Source: Paratinospora sagittata
Taxonomy: Eukaryota > Streptophyta > Magnoliopsida > Ranunculales > Menispermaceae
Assembly: GCA_035771175.1 (NCBI GenBank)
Contig: CM069610.1
Location: forward strand, 18,570,001 to 18,634,000
Reading direction: 5' to 3'
DNA length: 64,000 bases
Each line of letters begins with the position of its first letter. Position 1 is the first letter of the stretch. The notes under the pieces were generated by a model that ran no database searches, had not been told where the DNA came from, and saw only the letters and a program-made list of their open reading frames with translations. A program made the translations under genes and the position numbers. Shown here piece after piece: positions 1 through 9,640 of this stretch.

Positions 1-130
1 AAATGAAATCAGATTTGTACTGTATTATATTTCCGCTACGTACTCTAATATTACCATTGTGATAATTCCAAATACGCGCCCCGTTCGCGAGTGTATCGCC
101 GGTTTAGGCGCGTCCGGGTGGAGTGTGACA
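1..130 (+). mobile_element. 3' end of a Gypsy LTR (family A), cut by the window edge
   Basis: This stretch aligns closely with the last 130 bases of the LTR at 5890-6995 and, inverted, with 7585-7715. All share the CpG-rich terminal block and end in GTGTGACA. No primer-binding site follows the end at 130, so this is a 3' LTR or solo LTR. It appears to sit in the gag leader of the minus-strand element at 131-860. The rest lies outside the window. Confidence 0.8.
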
Positions 131-520
131 GTTTTTATTTGCAACGATATCTTCAGACTCAAGAGCTATTGGTCAACGATTGTGAGTGGTTCTTGATTTT
201 TACTAAGAGGTTGAGGTGCTTGGTCGAGAACAAGACACTAACTACCTTTATCAAGTGGAGCGATATTTACGTTAGTTTCTTCTATTGGTGGGACTCATGA
301 CATAGTAGTTCCCTAGCACAGTGTTTTTGCTATTTCAACCCGAATTGCAACTAGCATGTCTTCTTTCCTTTGTTTTATAGACATTTGAAGGAACTGAACT
401 TCAACCTTTAGAATATCAACGTCGGTTTGGAGGTGATTTTGAGAATCAAACATAGAACATGTAGTCTTCATGGTGAAGGTGAAAGGTAGAGAAAAAAGAT
501 AAAAAAAAACTCTGATACCA
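131..520 (-). pseudogene. Start of a minus-strand LTR element: PBS, leader and gag N-terminus
   Basis: On the minus strand, TGGTATCAGAG (520-510) is a primer-binding site for initiator tRNA-Met, directly inside the LTR at 527-860. After a short leader, an ATG at 471 opens a short frame (to 313) that starts MKTTCSMFDSQNHLQ and is rich in charged helix-forming residues, as expected for a Gypsy gag N-terminus. The frame ends at TAG near 313, and further decayed sequence runs to 131, where the family A LTR begins. No pol follows. A Reina-like chromovirus is possible from the small LTR size, but the clade is not proven. Confidence 0.45.
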
Positions 521-526
521 AACAGA

Positions 527-860
527 TGCAGTACCGCGAGGAGAAAAGGAAGAAATAGAAAGAAATAGATAAATAGAAGAAATGGAAGAGGAAGAGAAGA
601 AGAAGAGGAGAAAAGAAAGAAATCAATAATCGAATATTTTATTCCATTCAATCAAGCTGTTTATTCAATTACAAAACCTATTTTTATAGAAATCTAAAAT
701 TCCTAACTTGTATCATATTATAATTTAGAAACTAAAATCCTACTAAAATAAGTAACTAATCTCATAATAAAATAAACTATTTTTAATAATAATAATAATA
801 ATAATAAAATATTTATTTATTATTTCTATTTTTATCTTACATTATAATGGAGCAACAACA
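527..860 (-). mobile_element. Probable short LTR of the minus-strand element
   Basis: The minus-strand end ...GTACTGCA lies six bases before the PBS at 520-510, as expected for an LTR 3' edge. The stretch contains an A/G-rich run (540-625) and AT-rich sequence ending near CAACAACA at about 860. The outer boundary is uncertain because no second copy is in the window. A (TAA)n microsatellite lies at about 785-808. Confidence 0.4.
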
Positions 861-1165
861 ACAACCGTGGCTGCTGCGCTACCCCTTCTCCCTCTCTACT
901 TTTCCTTCCCTCTTTTAATCTCTGTGATCTCTCAAACTCTCTGTTGGGTACTTGGAACAAAGAATGGCACCACCATCATAAGAATTTTATATTATATATT
1001 ATATCAATATATATGTATGTATATATATTTCAAACACTACAACTCCATAATTTTATACGCAACCCCCACACTTCTTCTTTTCTACTAGTACACCCACCGT
1101 CCATCATTTTCTCATCTTTCTCTCTTTCTAACGCCACCATCTAATATAATATATATAATATGCGT
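861..1165. other. No recognised feature
   Basis: This is pyrimidine-rich and then AT-rich sequence between the small LTR and the CACTA end. A 73-codon frame at 867-1088 looks like chance: it is hydrophobic and low in complexity, and I recognise no domain. It may be old flanking DNA into which the CACTA element inserted. Confidence 0.3.
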
Positions 1166-1780
1166 CACTACAAGAAAATACACATTTTGCGATATCTAAG
1201 TTTTTCACAAAAGATTAGAATTATGTCACTACTTATATCTTGCGACAATTTGTTTTTGTCGTATGTTTGTTGCAAATTGTGCTCTCTACTACTATTTTAC
1301 AACATGAGTTTTAATTGTTGCTAAAAAATAATTTATTTGTGACAAAACTTTAGTTTGTCATAATAATTGGATCAAATAGCAACAACCTGTTATATCGCCA
1401 ATATTTTAAGATTTGTTACGAGTAACTTTTAATTTGTTGCAATTAGTATTAATTTACTACAAATTATTTGCAACAAACACATTGTTGTTAATATCAAACT
1501 TTTCACGACAAAACATACATTGTAGTAAGTAATTATTTAATTGCAACAAAAACAATTATCCTTAATAATATAAATATCATCATAGAAAATGTATAATTTA
1601 AATTTTGAGACAATATTTTTTAACTAAACATTTGTTGCTAAAACAAATATATAGTTTTATCATAAAAGCTTTTCTTTTAGCATCACATAATTTTGTCACT
1701 AATTATTATGATCATATGATTTTTGCAATAACCTAATTAAATTTTGCAACAAACAAATTTGTTTTTAATATTACTTACAA
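1166..1780. repeat. CACTA terminal and subterminal repeats
   Basis: After the CACTACAAGAAAA end, short motifs related to TTTGTTGCAA and its complement TTGCAACAAA recur in both orientations (for example near 1266, 1430, 1467, 1541, 1631 and 1744). In En/Spm elements such subterminal motifs are bound by the second element protein (TNPA in maize). The role here is inferred from that family. A (TA)n tract at 1789-1814 follows. Confidence 0.7.
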
Positions 1781-2429
1781 AAACTCAATATATATATATA
1801 TATATATATATATTGGGGTACCTAACATTAAACAATACAAATTGAAATAAAATATTACAAGCTCTTTTAAATGCAACCATGTCTGTAAATCATGTTCATA
1901 AACCATGCCCATAACATGTAAAAGTAAGTCATGTCTATTAACCAAGTCTATAACATAAGAAAAAAAATTATAAACCATAAACTTAAAATGTCTCTTGGTG
2001 AAGGCAAGAATTTGCATCAACACTCACTTGATTTGTGAAAAAAAAAAAAGGTTTTAATTTAGAGTCAAGTTATATAATAAAACTAAAATTTTTTAGACTA
2101 AAACTTAAAGTAAAAAATACACAAAGTTAACAAAGAAATATTATGCTTTATTTTTATAAAACGAAAATATACAAAATGTCATACACAAATCTATTCATGA
2201 AACAAAACTCCCATAGGCAATACAAAGTCAAAAGAAAGAAAAAAAAAATCAATATTAAAAAAATAGTCATATATAAAATATTCCCACTAACAAAATATAA
2301 TGTTAAAATAATGTTTCTTTTGGTACCATAAGACTGAATAATGTCTTATATTAATTCATTAAAAAGTAAAATTAAATAGATTAAAAGATTTAACAAAAAA
2401 AATCAAGAGGGATGTCTCAAGTCCACTCC

Positions 2430-2560
2430 TTTAATTTTCAAAGTAATGTTCAAAGTAATGTTTTCATCTTAATTTTCAAAGTAATGTTCAAAGTAATGTT
2501 TTCATCCATATATAATGTTCAAAGTAATGTTCAAACTAATGTTTTCATCTTAATTTTCTC
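2430..2560. repeat. Short tandem repeat inside the CACTA element
   Basis: The unit of about 40-55 bases carries paired copies of CAAAGTAATGTT followed by TTTCATC. It is repeated three times with small changes and itself contains a roughly 13-base sub-repeat. It lies in non-coding element sequence downstream of the TNP1-like remnant. Confidence 0.7.
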
Positions 2561-2829
2561 TATCTCTTTCGTCACAAATACATACATAAAAAATTTAACA
2601 GAATTTCCTCTATTTTTTGACATATGAGAAAAGCTAAAAGCTTGAAAATACTTATTTATATATCGATGTTCACATAAATTCTTCCATCTATTCACCCCAA
2701 CTACATATCACACATTCATTTGTATATAACACGTATAAATAGCACATGACACTATGTCCATTGCATACATAAACAATGCTATAAAAAGATATTGAAATAA
2801 TTAAGCATTAGATAGTTATCATGTCAGAT

Positions 2830-3650
2830 AAATGATTTTACTCACGACTAGTTCAAATATATAACATCTCAAGCATTGGAAATAAACATCACTACTTAAC
2901 GCTATAATTAAAACTATAATAAATACTATCTCATAACAAAGTCGAACAAATGATTTTGAATCAGTAGAATGGTTAGTTGTTAATTTCTTTCGATTCTCAC
3001 TATTTGTTCGACTCCTTTTTCTGCATTCAATTTGCATAAAAAAACAAAATTACAAATAATTACAAATACAATATCTAACTTTACGTAATTATGAAAAAGA
3101 AACAATTATCAAACATGAAACTTCTCATCATACAATTTGTCACAAACTTAAGACCATTCCTTTTTTTTTTTTTATAAATTCAAAAGGATGTGATTTTGCC
3201 TTGGCAAGTGAGCCAAAAGTTTTGAAATATTTGTGCAACTTGTTCTTGCATTGTCTAAAGCGTCTTACCAAATATGCAAATGTACCTTCTCTCACATTTT
3301 TTAGGCTTATATCTACATCCACATGATTATGAAAAACATAAATAATAAAAAAAACATTAAATTTGAATTAAAATTATCATGACTATATTGCATATTAACA
3401 AAAAATTACTAAGATAAAATTAAATATCACTTACTAATATTTGTCAATATATGCTTTCTTTTCCTATATCTAGTACATTTTTCCAATAAAAAAAATGTCC
3501 TGGGTGCATACCTTTGACTAATCACCCCTACCTCTACAACAATTCTCAACTGATTTTTTCTTTCCTGGGAAAAAAACAATTTTTGGCCTATGTCCATTGT
3601 TATGTTCAATATGATTTGAAAGTGTAAGTCTTAATGCCCTACCACGACCT
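2830..3650 (-). pseudogene. TNP1-like plant transposase (Ptta/En/Spm type) remnant
   Basis: Three minus-strand pieces read in order. Near 3650-3430 there is a region with a GRGRALRL stretch. Near 3322-3190 comes RRFRQCKNKLHKYFK. Near 3037-2940 comes NRKKLTTNHSTDSKSF. The last two match the layout of the plant Ptta/En/Spm transposase domain, whose usual C-terminal signature is a basic NR-K-K segment followed by H-T-GSKSF. The spaces between the pieces are AT-rich and may be introns or decay. In CACTA elements this accessory protein binds subterminal repeats and acts with the TNP2-type transposase. The match rests on motif memory and is divergent; several stops rule out function. Confidence 0.6.
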
Positions 3651-4389
3651 GTTTTTGAATTTCCTGTAACAAACAAAAATATTTTATCATACAAAATACT
3701 TTCAAAAAAATAAATAAAAGTAAAGTGTGCATTACCATATTCCGAAGTGGATGATTCTAGTTGTACCCATAAAAAACACCCTTTCTATCCACCTTTTAAA
3801 ACAAATGTTTAATGATGATACATGATAAGTGGGTAGAGTGAATGTCATTCATTAATAAAATAGGATCTCCCTTTCAAATATACGTTGACAAAATGTTTTA
3901 ATAATAGTAAAAAACCCACACTTAAAAAATAAATATTTAATTAATAAAATTATTATTATCTGACCTCTCCCAAAATCATTAGTAGTGGAAATAAAATTTT
4001 TAGTTGATTGTTTATCTTTTTTTTATAGTTTATGGTTGTAATCGACGCCCCAATACCATAGTATGAAACTGTTAACCTATACAATACTATATTATAATAT
4101 TATCATGCGAGCAACAACAATACTGAAAAAAAATAATAATATGCTTACCTCTCTTTGAATTATACATCACACTAAATGACACATAAATAATAAGATTAAT
4201 CTTAAAAAGCTTAAAAAGATAAATGCAATAAAAATTAAATTAAATATAATATAACAATGATATTATAGAATTTCTAAAAATAATAAAGGCAACTTAAGTT
4301 GAAATGCAATAAATTTTTTATTACTTATTTAACTCTCCAACGACAAAAATATCCAAAATTACAAAAAGAATATGAGTAAAAATTTATTG

Positions 4390-5750
4390 TTAAAAGAAAA
4401 TCATAGGCTACATAAGATCATTTATATCATCAAAATATTCAATGATTGTATCATCTTCATCACTTGAGTCATCATTAATAAAATTATCTTTTTCTTCGTC
4501 ACCTGTTGAGGTGTTTCGAAACACAATAGAAGCATCAACAAATTCTGCATCTGTATCATTTCTACATAGTGGTGCAATATCTTGCTCATCATCTCTTACA
4601 ATTTCCTTATACCTATTTGACTCATACAGTTGAAATGGTTCATCTTTACTTGTGTCTTCATCTATTCTTTAATTCTATCTCTTGAGTATCATAAGAGTTT
4701 CTTGAAAATATCTTTTGCACTACTTGGCAAGAACCTTTGAGTTTAGTGTCAGCAACATAAAACACTTGCTTAGCTTGAGATGCTAAAATAAACGGGTCAT
4801 CCTTATACCATTTACAAGAAACATTAACATTTGTGAAGAACTCATCTACTTGAATTCCCAACTTTTTATTACTAACATCCCACCAATCACATTTGAAAAG
4901 GACGACTTGATTCCTATCATTATATGTTAATTGAATTATATCAGTTAGAACACCGTAAAATTCAACATCTTGTGTTTCATGAACCCCTTTTACTACTATC
5001 CCAATATTTTGAGTTCTACGATGTTTTTATTCTCAATGGTGTGAAATCTGAACCCATTAACATTACATCCAGGATATCGAATATTGCGTGCATCAAACCC
5101 ACAAACTAAATCATATAGGTCATATGTAGCTTCAAGTGATTTTTGTTCACGCAAACATTTTATCTAATAACAAAATTAGCACAAAATTAATACTAGTACA
5201 GTAATTAAGCATATAGTTTTAAATGTCAGCTAACTTATAGTTCTAGGTAAATACTTACGCATTGTTCAAACCATTTAGCAAATTGTTTTTTAGATCTATT
5301 GTGGATGTTAGTTGTATCTTGTGACTTAACATACTCCAAATGCTCCCTACATATAAAGATTTAAATTTAAATATATAGAAACATATTAATGTGGATAAGA
5401 ACTTACAATGACATAAAAATATAATGTTATAATTTACTTATTTTAAATAAGATTCAATCTCTTCACAATTATTCAACACATATTGTTGGGCCTTCAAAAT
5501 ATCCATTTTATCTAATTTCCCATGAATCCCAACTCCAAATGGATGTACTTTTTGAGAAACAATAGACATGCCTCCACAATTTTGTTCTTAACCTCCATCA
5601 AAGTTGTGTTTTTCTCTATTGAATCTAGTTTCAATTTCCTGAAGGTACATTGAGCTAAATGTCAAACATTCACTATCAATGTATGCCTCTGCAATTGAAC
5701 CTTCTGATCTTGCTTTATTCCACACATACTTTTTAAGAATAAAGAGAAAC
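4390..5750 (-). pseudogene. TNP2-like CACTA transposase, C-terminal part (DUF4216/DUF4218 region)
   Basis: Reading down the minus strand, 5740-5620 encodes EGSIAEAYIDSECLTF, a hallmark of the DUF4218 segment of CACTA TNP2 proteins. About 5345-5255 carries a segment ending KQFAKWFEQCV. From 5090 to 4660 come VLFKCDWWDV and PFILASQAKQVFYV, the core of DUF4216. An acidic tail rich in D and E ends near 4395. Two AT-rich gaps (about 5440-5345 and 5255-5165) fit small introns. In-frame stops and a shift lie near 5000-4960. The N-terminal catalytic domain is missing, so no transposase can be made. The identification as TNP2 family is strong. Confidence 0.85.
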
Positions 5751-5889
5751 CTAAAAATAATAATTGATACAATTAAAAAGACATATACACATGTATATTA
5801 TAGATGAAATGTTTGTAAATTCTTACTGTTCAATTAGATACATCAATCGAAACTACACTAGTCTAATAAGAATTTTCTCACATAGAAGG
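5751..5889. other. Unassigned junction between the CACTA remnant and LTR A
   Basis: AT-rich sequence with no recognised domain. It is either residual CACTA sequence or the highly diverged start of the LTR that becomes alignable at about 5890. Confidence 0.3.
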
Positions 5890-6995
5890 TGTGTATTATG
5901 TTTATTGTTACATTTAATTATTATTATGTCTATTGTTCATTTACACTGCATTATGTCATATAATGTTTATACTATCGCACTTATGCCTGTATATTTGGAG
6001 TTCATGTATTACACTGTTATAATGCCGGATTTGTGGTCAATCTGGCTCAACTAGACTCGGTCTTGTCCTCAGTAACTTTAAATAGTAAACGGGAGGCAGC
6101 GGGCTGCTCTAGGCGATTGGTATTTAAGCAGACCTCATGTCTCACCTCTCAATTGGGGACTGATCTAGTTGGTCTTATTGAAAGCTATCAGCTTATACAG
6201 GTAATACTAAATGTTCTAACCTTGCACGTCATGATACCAACTTTGATAAGGATCATTAGACTTTGTCAAAGCCAGTCTAAATGTCAAGAAAAGACCAGAC
6301 CAGTAGACTAGACCAGTTCATGCATTGACATCATACATATCACCACCTAGGGACGTATGTGGTTTATGATTCATAGAATAGTTAGGAGCATTGCTAGCTA
6401 TTCATTATATTTCTTTGGAGAGGGACGTACAATGAGAACCCGGCTACGCCTGGGGAGGGACATCAATACGTGAATCATGAGCATCGTTCCTGAGGAGGTA
6501 CGTACAGTGAGAACCTGGCTACGCCTGGGGAAGGACATCTGTACGTGAACTCAGGCGATGTACGTTCATCAAACCATTACAAGACTGTGTCATGCATACA
6601 TACATATTGATTGATTATGATGCTCTCATCTGTATTTAAGATATTTGATATTGAAGTATGCTTTATTAATTGTTATACTCACGAACTATTTTACCCACTG
6701 AGCACATTAAGCTCACTCCATTATTATCCAAATTTTCACAGGAAATTAGGGTGGACTGGGTGCAGGTTTATAGGGCCTACATTTTGTACCCTTTGTATTA
6801 TTCATTGGGGATTTTGTAGAGTATGTTCCCTTGACTATGTCATGTACAATTGAATTCTGAATTAAATGAAATCAGACTTGTACTGTATTTTATATTTTCG
6901 CTGCGTACTCTATTATTACCATTGTTATAATTTCAAATGCGCCCCCCGTCCGCGAGTGTACCGCCGGTTTAGGCGCGTTTGGGCGGGGTGTGACA
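5890..6995 (+). mobile_element. Family A Gypsy 5' LTR, 5'-truncated
   Basis: This aligns along its length with the inverse of 7585-8700 and ends in GGGGTGTGACA at 6995. The PBS at 7001 follows, which identifies it as a 5' LTR. Alignment fades near 5890, so the U3 promoter (which the inverted copy retains at 8901-9016) is missing. Internally it carries a duplication of about 76 bases built on GCTACGCCTGGGGA (6421-6470 and 6500-6542), also visible in the inverted copy, and the CACTGAG...CTCACTCC block at 6691-6721 shared with other LTR families in the window. Confidence 0.88.
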
Positions 6996-7000
6996 TTTAA

Positions 7001-7012
7001 TGGTATCAGAGA
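7001..7012 (+). promoter_or_regulatory. Primer-binding site (initiator tRNA-Met)
   Basis: TGGTATCAGAGA lies five bases after the LTR end and matches the 3' end complement of plant initiator tRNA-Met, the usual primer for first-strand synthesis in Tekay-type Gypsy elements. Confidence 0.85.
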
Positions 7013-7029
7013 GTACGGTCCACGGCCCC

Positions 7030-7584
7030 CCCAAGTCCACAAAATTAGGGAAAAAAATTTCATTAGATATATATATCTTTAGAACTATATATATATGAAT
7101 TATATATAGTTAAGATTTGTATTAAATATATATCTAAGAAAACTATATAGTTTTATATAGTTTAGATTTATATATATAGTTATGATTTATGAAAACTATA
7201 TATATGGTTATGATTAAATATATATATCTCTATATATATACCATGTTGCTAATGAAAAATTTTGGATGAAAAAAATTTCTATTAGATATATATATCTCTA
7301 GAACTATATATATATATGTAAATTATATATAGTTGAGATTTATATTAAATATATATAGAAAACTATATGATTTTTATATAGTTTGATTTAAAAATATATA
7401 TAGTTATGATTTATGAAAACTATATATATTGTTATGATTAAATATATATATCTATATATCTATGCATATAGGAGATATATATATATACCATGTTACTAGT
7501 GAAAAATTTTGGATAAAATTTTTATTAGATATATATATCTCTAGAGCTAAATATATATGTCAATTATATATAGTTGAGATTTAT
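7030..7584 (+). repeat. AT-rich leader with a large tandem repeat, about 2.4 copies
   Basis: Units of about 220-245 bases begin near 7040, 7262 and 7508, each starting with an A-rich run followed by TTAGATATATATATCT and then alternating TATATA blocks and AGTTATGATTTATGAAAAC. The third copy is cut at 7584, where the inverted LTR begins. It occupies the position of the 5' untranslated leader of the plus-strand element. No coding content. Confidence 0.8.
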
Positions 7585-9016
7585 TGTCACACCCCGCCCG
7601 GACGCGCCTAAACCGGCGGTACACTCGCGGACGGTGGGCACATTTAGAATAATAACAATGGTAACAACAGAGTGCGCAGTGGAAAATATAATATACAGTA
7701 CAAATCTGATTTCATTTAATTCATAATATTTTTGTACATAAAATGGTCAAGGGAACATACTCCCCAAAATCCCCAATGAATAATACAAAGGGTACGAAAT
7801 GCGGGCCCCATAAACCTGCACCTAGTCTACCCTAATTTCCTGTGAAAAATTGGATAATAATGGAGTGAGCTTAACATGCTCAGTGGGTAAAATAGTTCGT
7901 GAGTATAACAATTAATAAAACATACTTCAATATCAAATATCTTAAATACACAAGAGAGCATCATAATCAATCAATATGTATGTATGCATGACACCATCTC
8001 GTAATGGTTTGATGAACGTACATCGCTTAAGTTCACGTACAAATGTCCTTCCCCAGGCGTAGCCAGGTTCTCACTGTACCTCCCTCCTCAGGAACGATGC
8101 TCTGGATTCACTTACTGATGTCCCTCCTCAGGCGTAGCCGGGTTCTCATTGTACGTCCCTCTCCAGAGAAATATAATGAATAGCGAGCAATGCTCCTAAC
8201 TATTCTATGAGTCATAAACCACATACGTCCCTAGGTGGTGATATGTATGATGCCAATGCATGAACTGGTCTAGTCTACTGGTCTGGTCTTTTCTTGACAT
8301 TTAGACTGGCTTTGACAACGTCTAGTGATCCTTATCAGAGTTGGTATCACGACGTGCAAGGTTAGGACATTCAGTATTACTTGTATAAGCTGATAGCTTT
8401 CAATAAGACCAACTAGATCAGTCCCCAGTTGAGAGGTGAGACACAAGGTCTGCTTAAATACCAATCGCCTAGAGCAGCCCGCTGCCTCTCGTTCACTATT
8501 TAAAGTTACTGAGGACAAGACTGAGTCTAGTTGAGCCAGATTGACCACAAATCCGACATTATAACAGTGTAATACATGAATTCCAAATATACAGGCATAA
8601 GTGCGACAGTATAAAAATTATATGACATAATGTACTGTAAATGAACAGTAGATATAATAATAACTGAATGTAAAATTTAATAAAAGTTATGAAACATGCA
8701 AACCTATGTTTCGTTTCCCACCTTCCGATAAAAACTTCTTCCTTCAGATCTGGCGCTTTCCTCCGGACATAACTTCGTCGCACCGCACCGAGAGTTTCGA
8801 ACAGAGAGTCTCAAAAGACTAAAAACTCAGAATGAGTGAAAAGAGGAGGAAAAATCACTAGAGAAGGTGATTTGGTGTGAGAAAATGAGGAGGAGAGGGC
8901 TTTTTATATAGGAAAATTGGCGCCCGAACGTTCGAGCGGGCTGCCCGGACGTTCGGGCAGGCTGCCTTGACGTCCGGGCATTTCTGCCCAAACGAATTTT
9001 TTTTTTGTGAAATACA
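7585..9016 (-). mobile_element. Family A Gypsy 3' LTR, inverted
   Basis: On the minus strand the LTR begins TGTATTTCAC at 9016, just after a purine-rich tract (9031-9017, AAGGGGGAATACCC), and ends ...GGGGTGTGACA at 7585. That is the 3' LTR position for the minus-strand gag-pol at 9641-13371. Length is about 1,432 bases with TG...CA ends. It is the only copy here with a complete U3, and it contains a TATA box and an ACGT palindrome array. Confidence 0.85.
8901..8980 (-). promoter_or_regulatory. LTR promoter: TATA box with an upstream ACGT palindrome array
   Basis: Read on the minus strand, 8912-8901 is a TATA box (CCTATATAAAAA). Immediately upstream, 8980-8921 holds three GC-rich units of about 21 bases, each centred on an ACGT core (GGACGTCA, GAACGTCC, GAACGTTC) in a GCCC...GGGC frame. 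The block is CpG-dense inside an AT-rich LTR. ACGT cores are the usual target of plant bZIP factors, so an enhancer role is a reasonable inference. Transcription would start about 30 bases beyond the TATA box. Confidence 0.6.
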
Positions 9017-9640
9017 GGGTATTCCCCCTTAAAGGGATTTTTCCCTCGAAATCAATTCAAGTAGTTATGATGGTTATCTGCTTGAGATTCACTGTCGGCC
9101 TTATCTCTTGCGAGTTCAGGGTAGTGCTTGTATGGTCCCTGAATAGCACTGTGGTCGGTGGAATCTTCATCATCATAAAACCATGGAGAGCAAATGGAAT
9201 CGGACTCGTTCTCTGAAGATTCCAACCTTTGCATAACAGATGGTGGTAGAGGCGCTAGTTACATCGTTTGAGGGGAGGTAGGTTGAGCGGTGGAATACTT
9301 TTTCGTGCTGTTGCTTGAATCCAGCCGTCTGGCAATTTTGGTAGAAGGTCCTGCCAAGATGAGGGCACGGGATTGTTACAAAAAATCCATGCATGCTCTG
9401 GCGATAAGGATTACTGTTTGTGTGGTGATGGAGTTGGTGATGCAAAGTAGTTGTGACTTGACTCAGATTCTGAAGGAGTCATCACAGATTTCCATGAAGG
9501 CCACTGCGTGTGTGCATCACTATATCCATTGATATTGTTTTCAGACATCTGCAAAGTTATTCAAGTGAAACGATGTATTAAGATACGTGTAAACAAAGTT
9601 CCATCATTTTATTGATAAGTGAAAATAGTACAGTGTATCA
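9017..9640 (-). other. 3' untranslated region and polypurine tract of element 1
   Basis: This lies between the end of the minus-strand pol frame (about 9645) and the 3' LTR. The polypurine tract for plus-strand priming is at about 9031-9017. Overlapping short frames on both strands (9173-9445, 9290-9532) have no recognisable domain and look incidental. Confidence 0.55.

Larger units (their letters stand above)
1166..5890 (-). mobile_element. Decayed CACTA (En/Spm) transposon, right part missing
   Basis: The left edge at 1166 reads CACTACAAGAAAA, the classic CACTA terminal motif. Behind it lie subterminal repeats (1166-1780), and on the minus strand come TNP1-like (about 3650-2830) and TNP2-like (about 5750-4390) coding remnants, in the order expected if 1166 is the 3' end of the element. 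No second CACTA end was found. The 5' portion, including the N-terminal transposase domain, is gone, and the element runs into the Gypsy LTR near 5890. About 4.7 kb remain. The element is non-functional: there are stops and frameshifts, and only the C-terminal part of the transposase survives. Confidence 0.85.

Noticed and set aside
867..1144. Overlapping plus-strand frames of 66-73 codons as possible small host genes
   Set aside because: Low complexity, hydrophobic and AT-driven; no domain, and they lie between element remnants.
9173..9532. Overlapping frames on both strands in the element 1 3' UTR as possible extra ORFs
   Set aside because: No recognisable domain, short, and no second copy in the window to show conservation.
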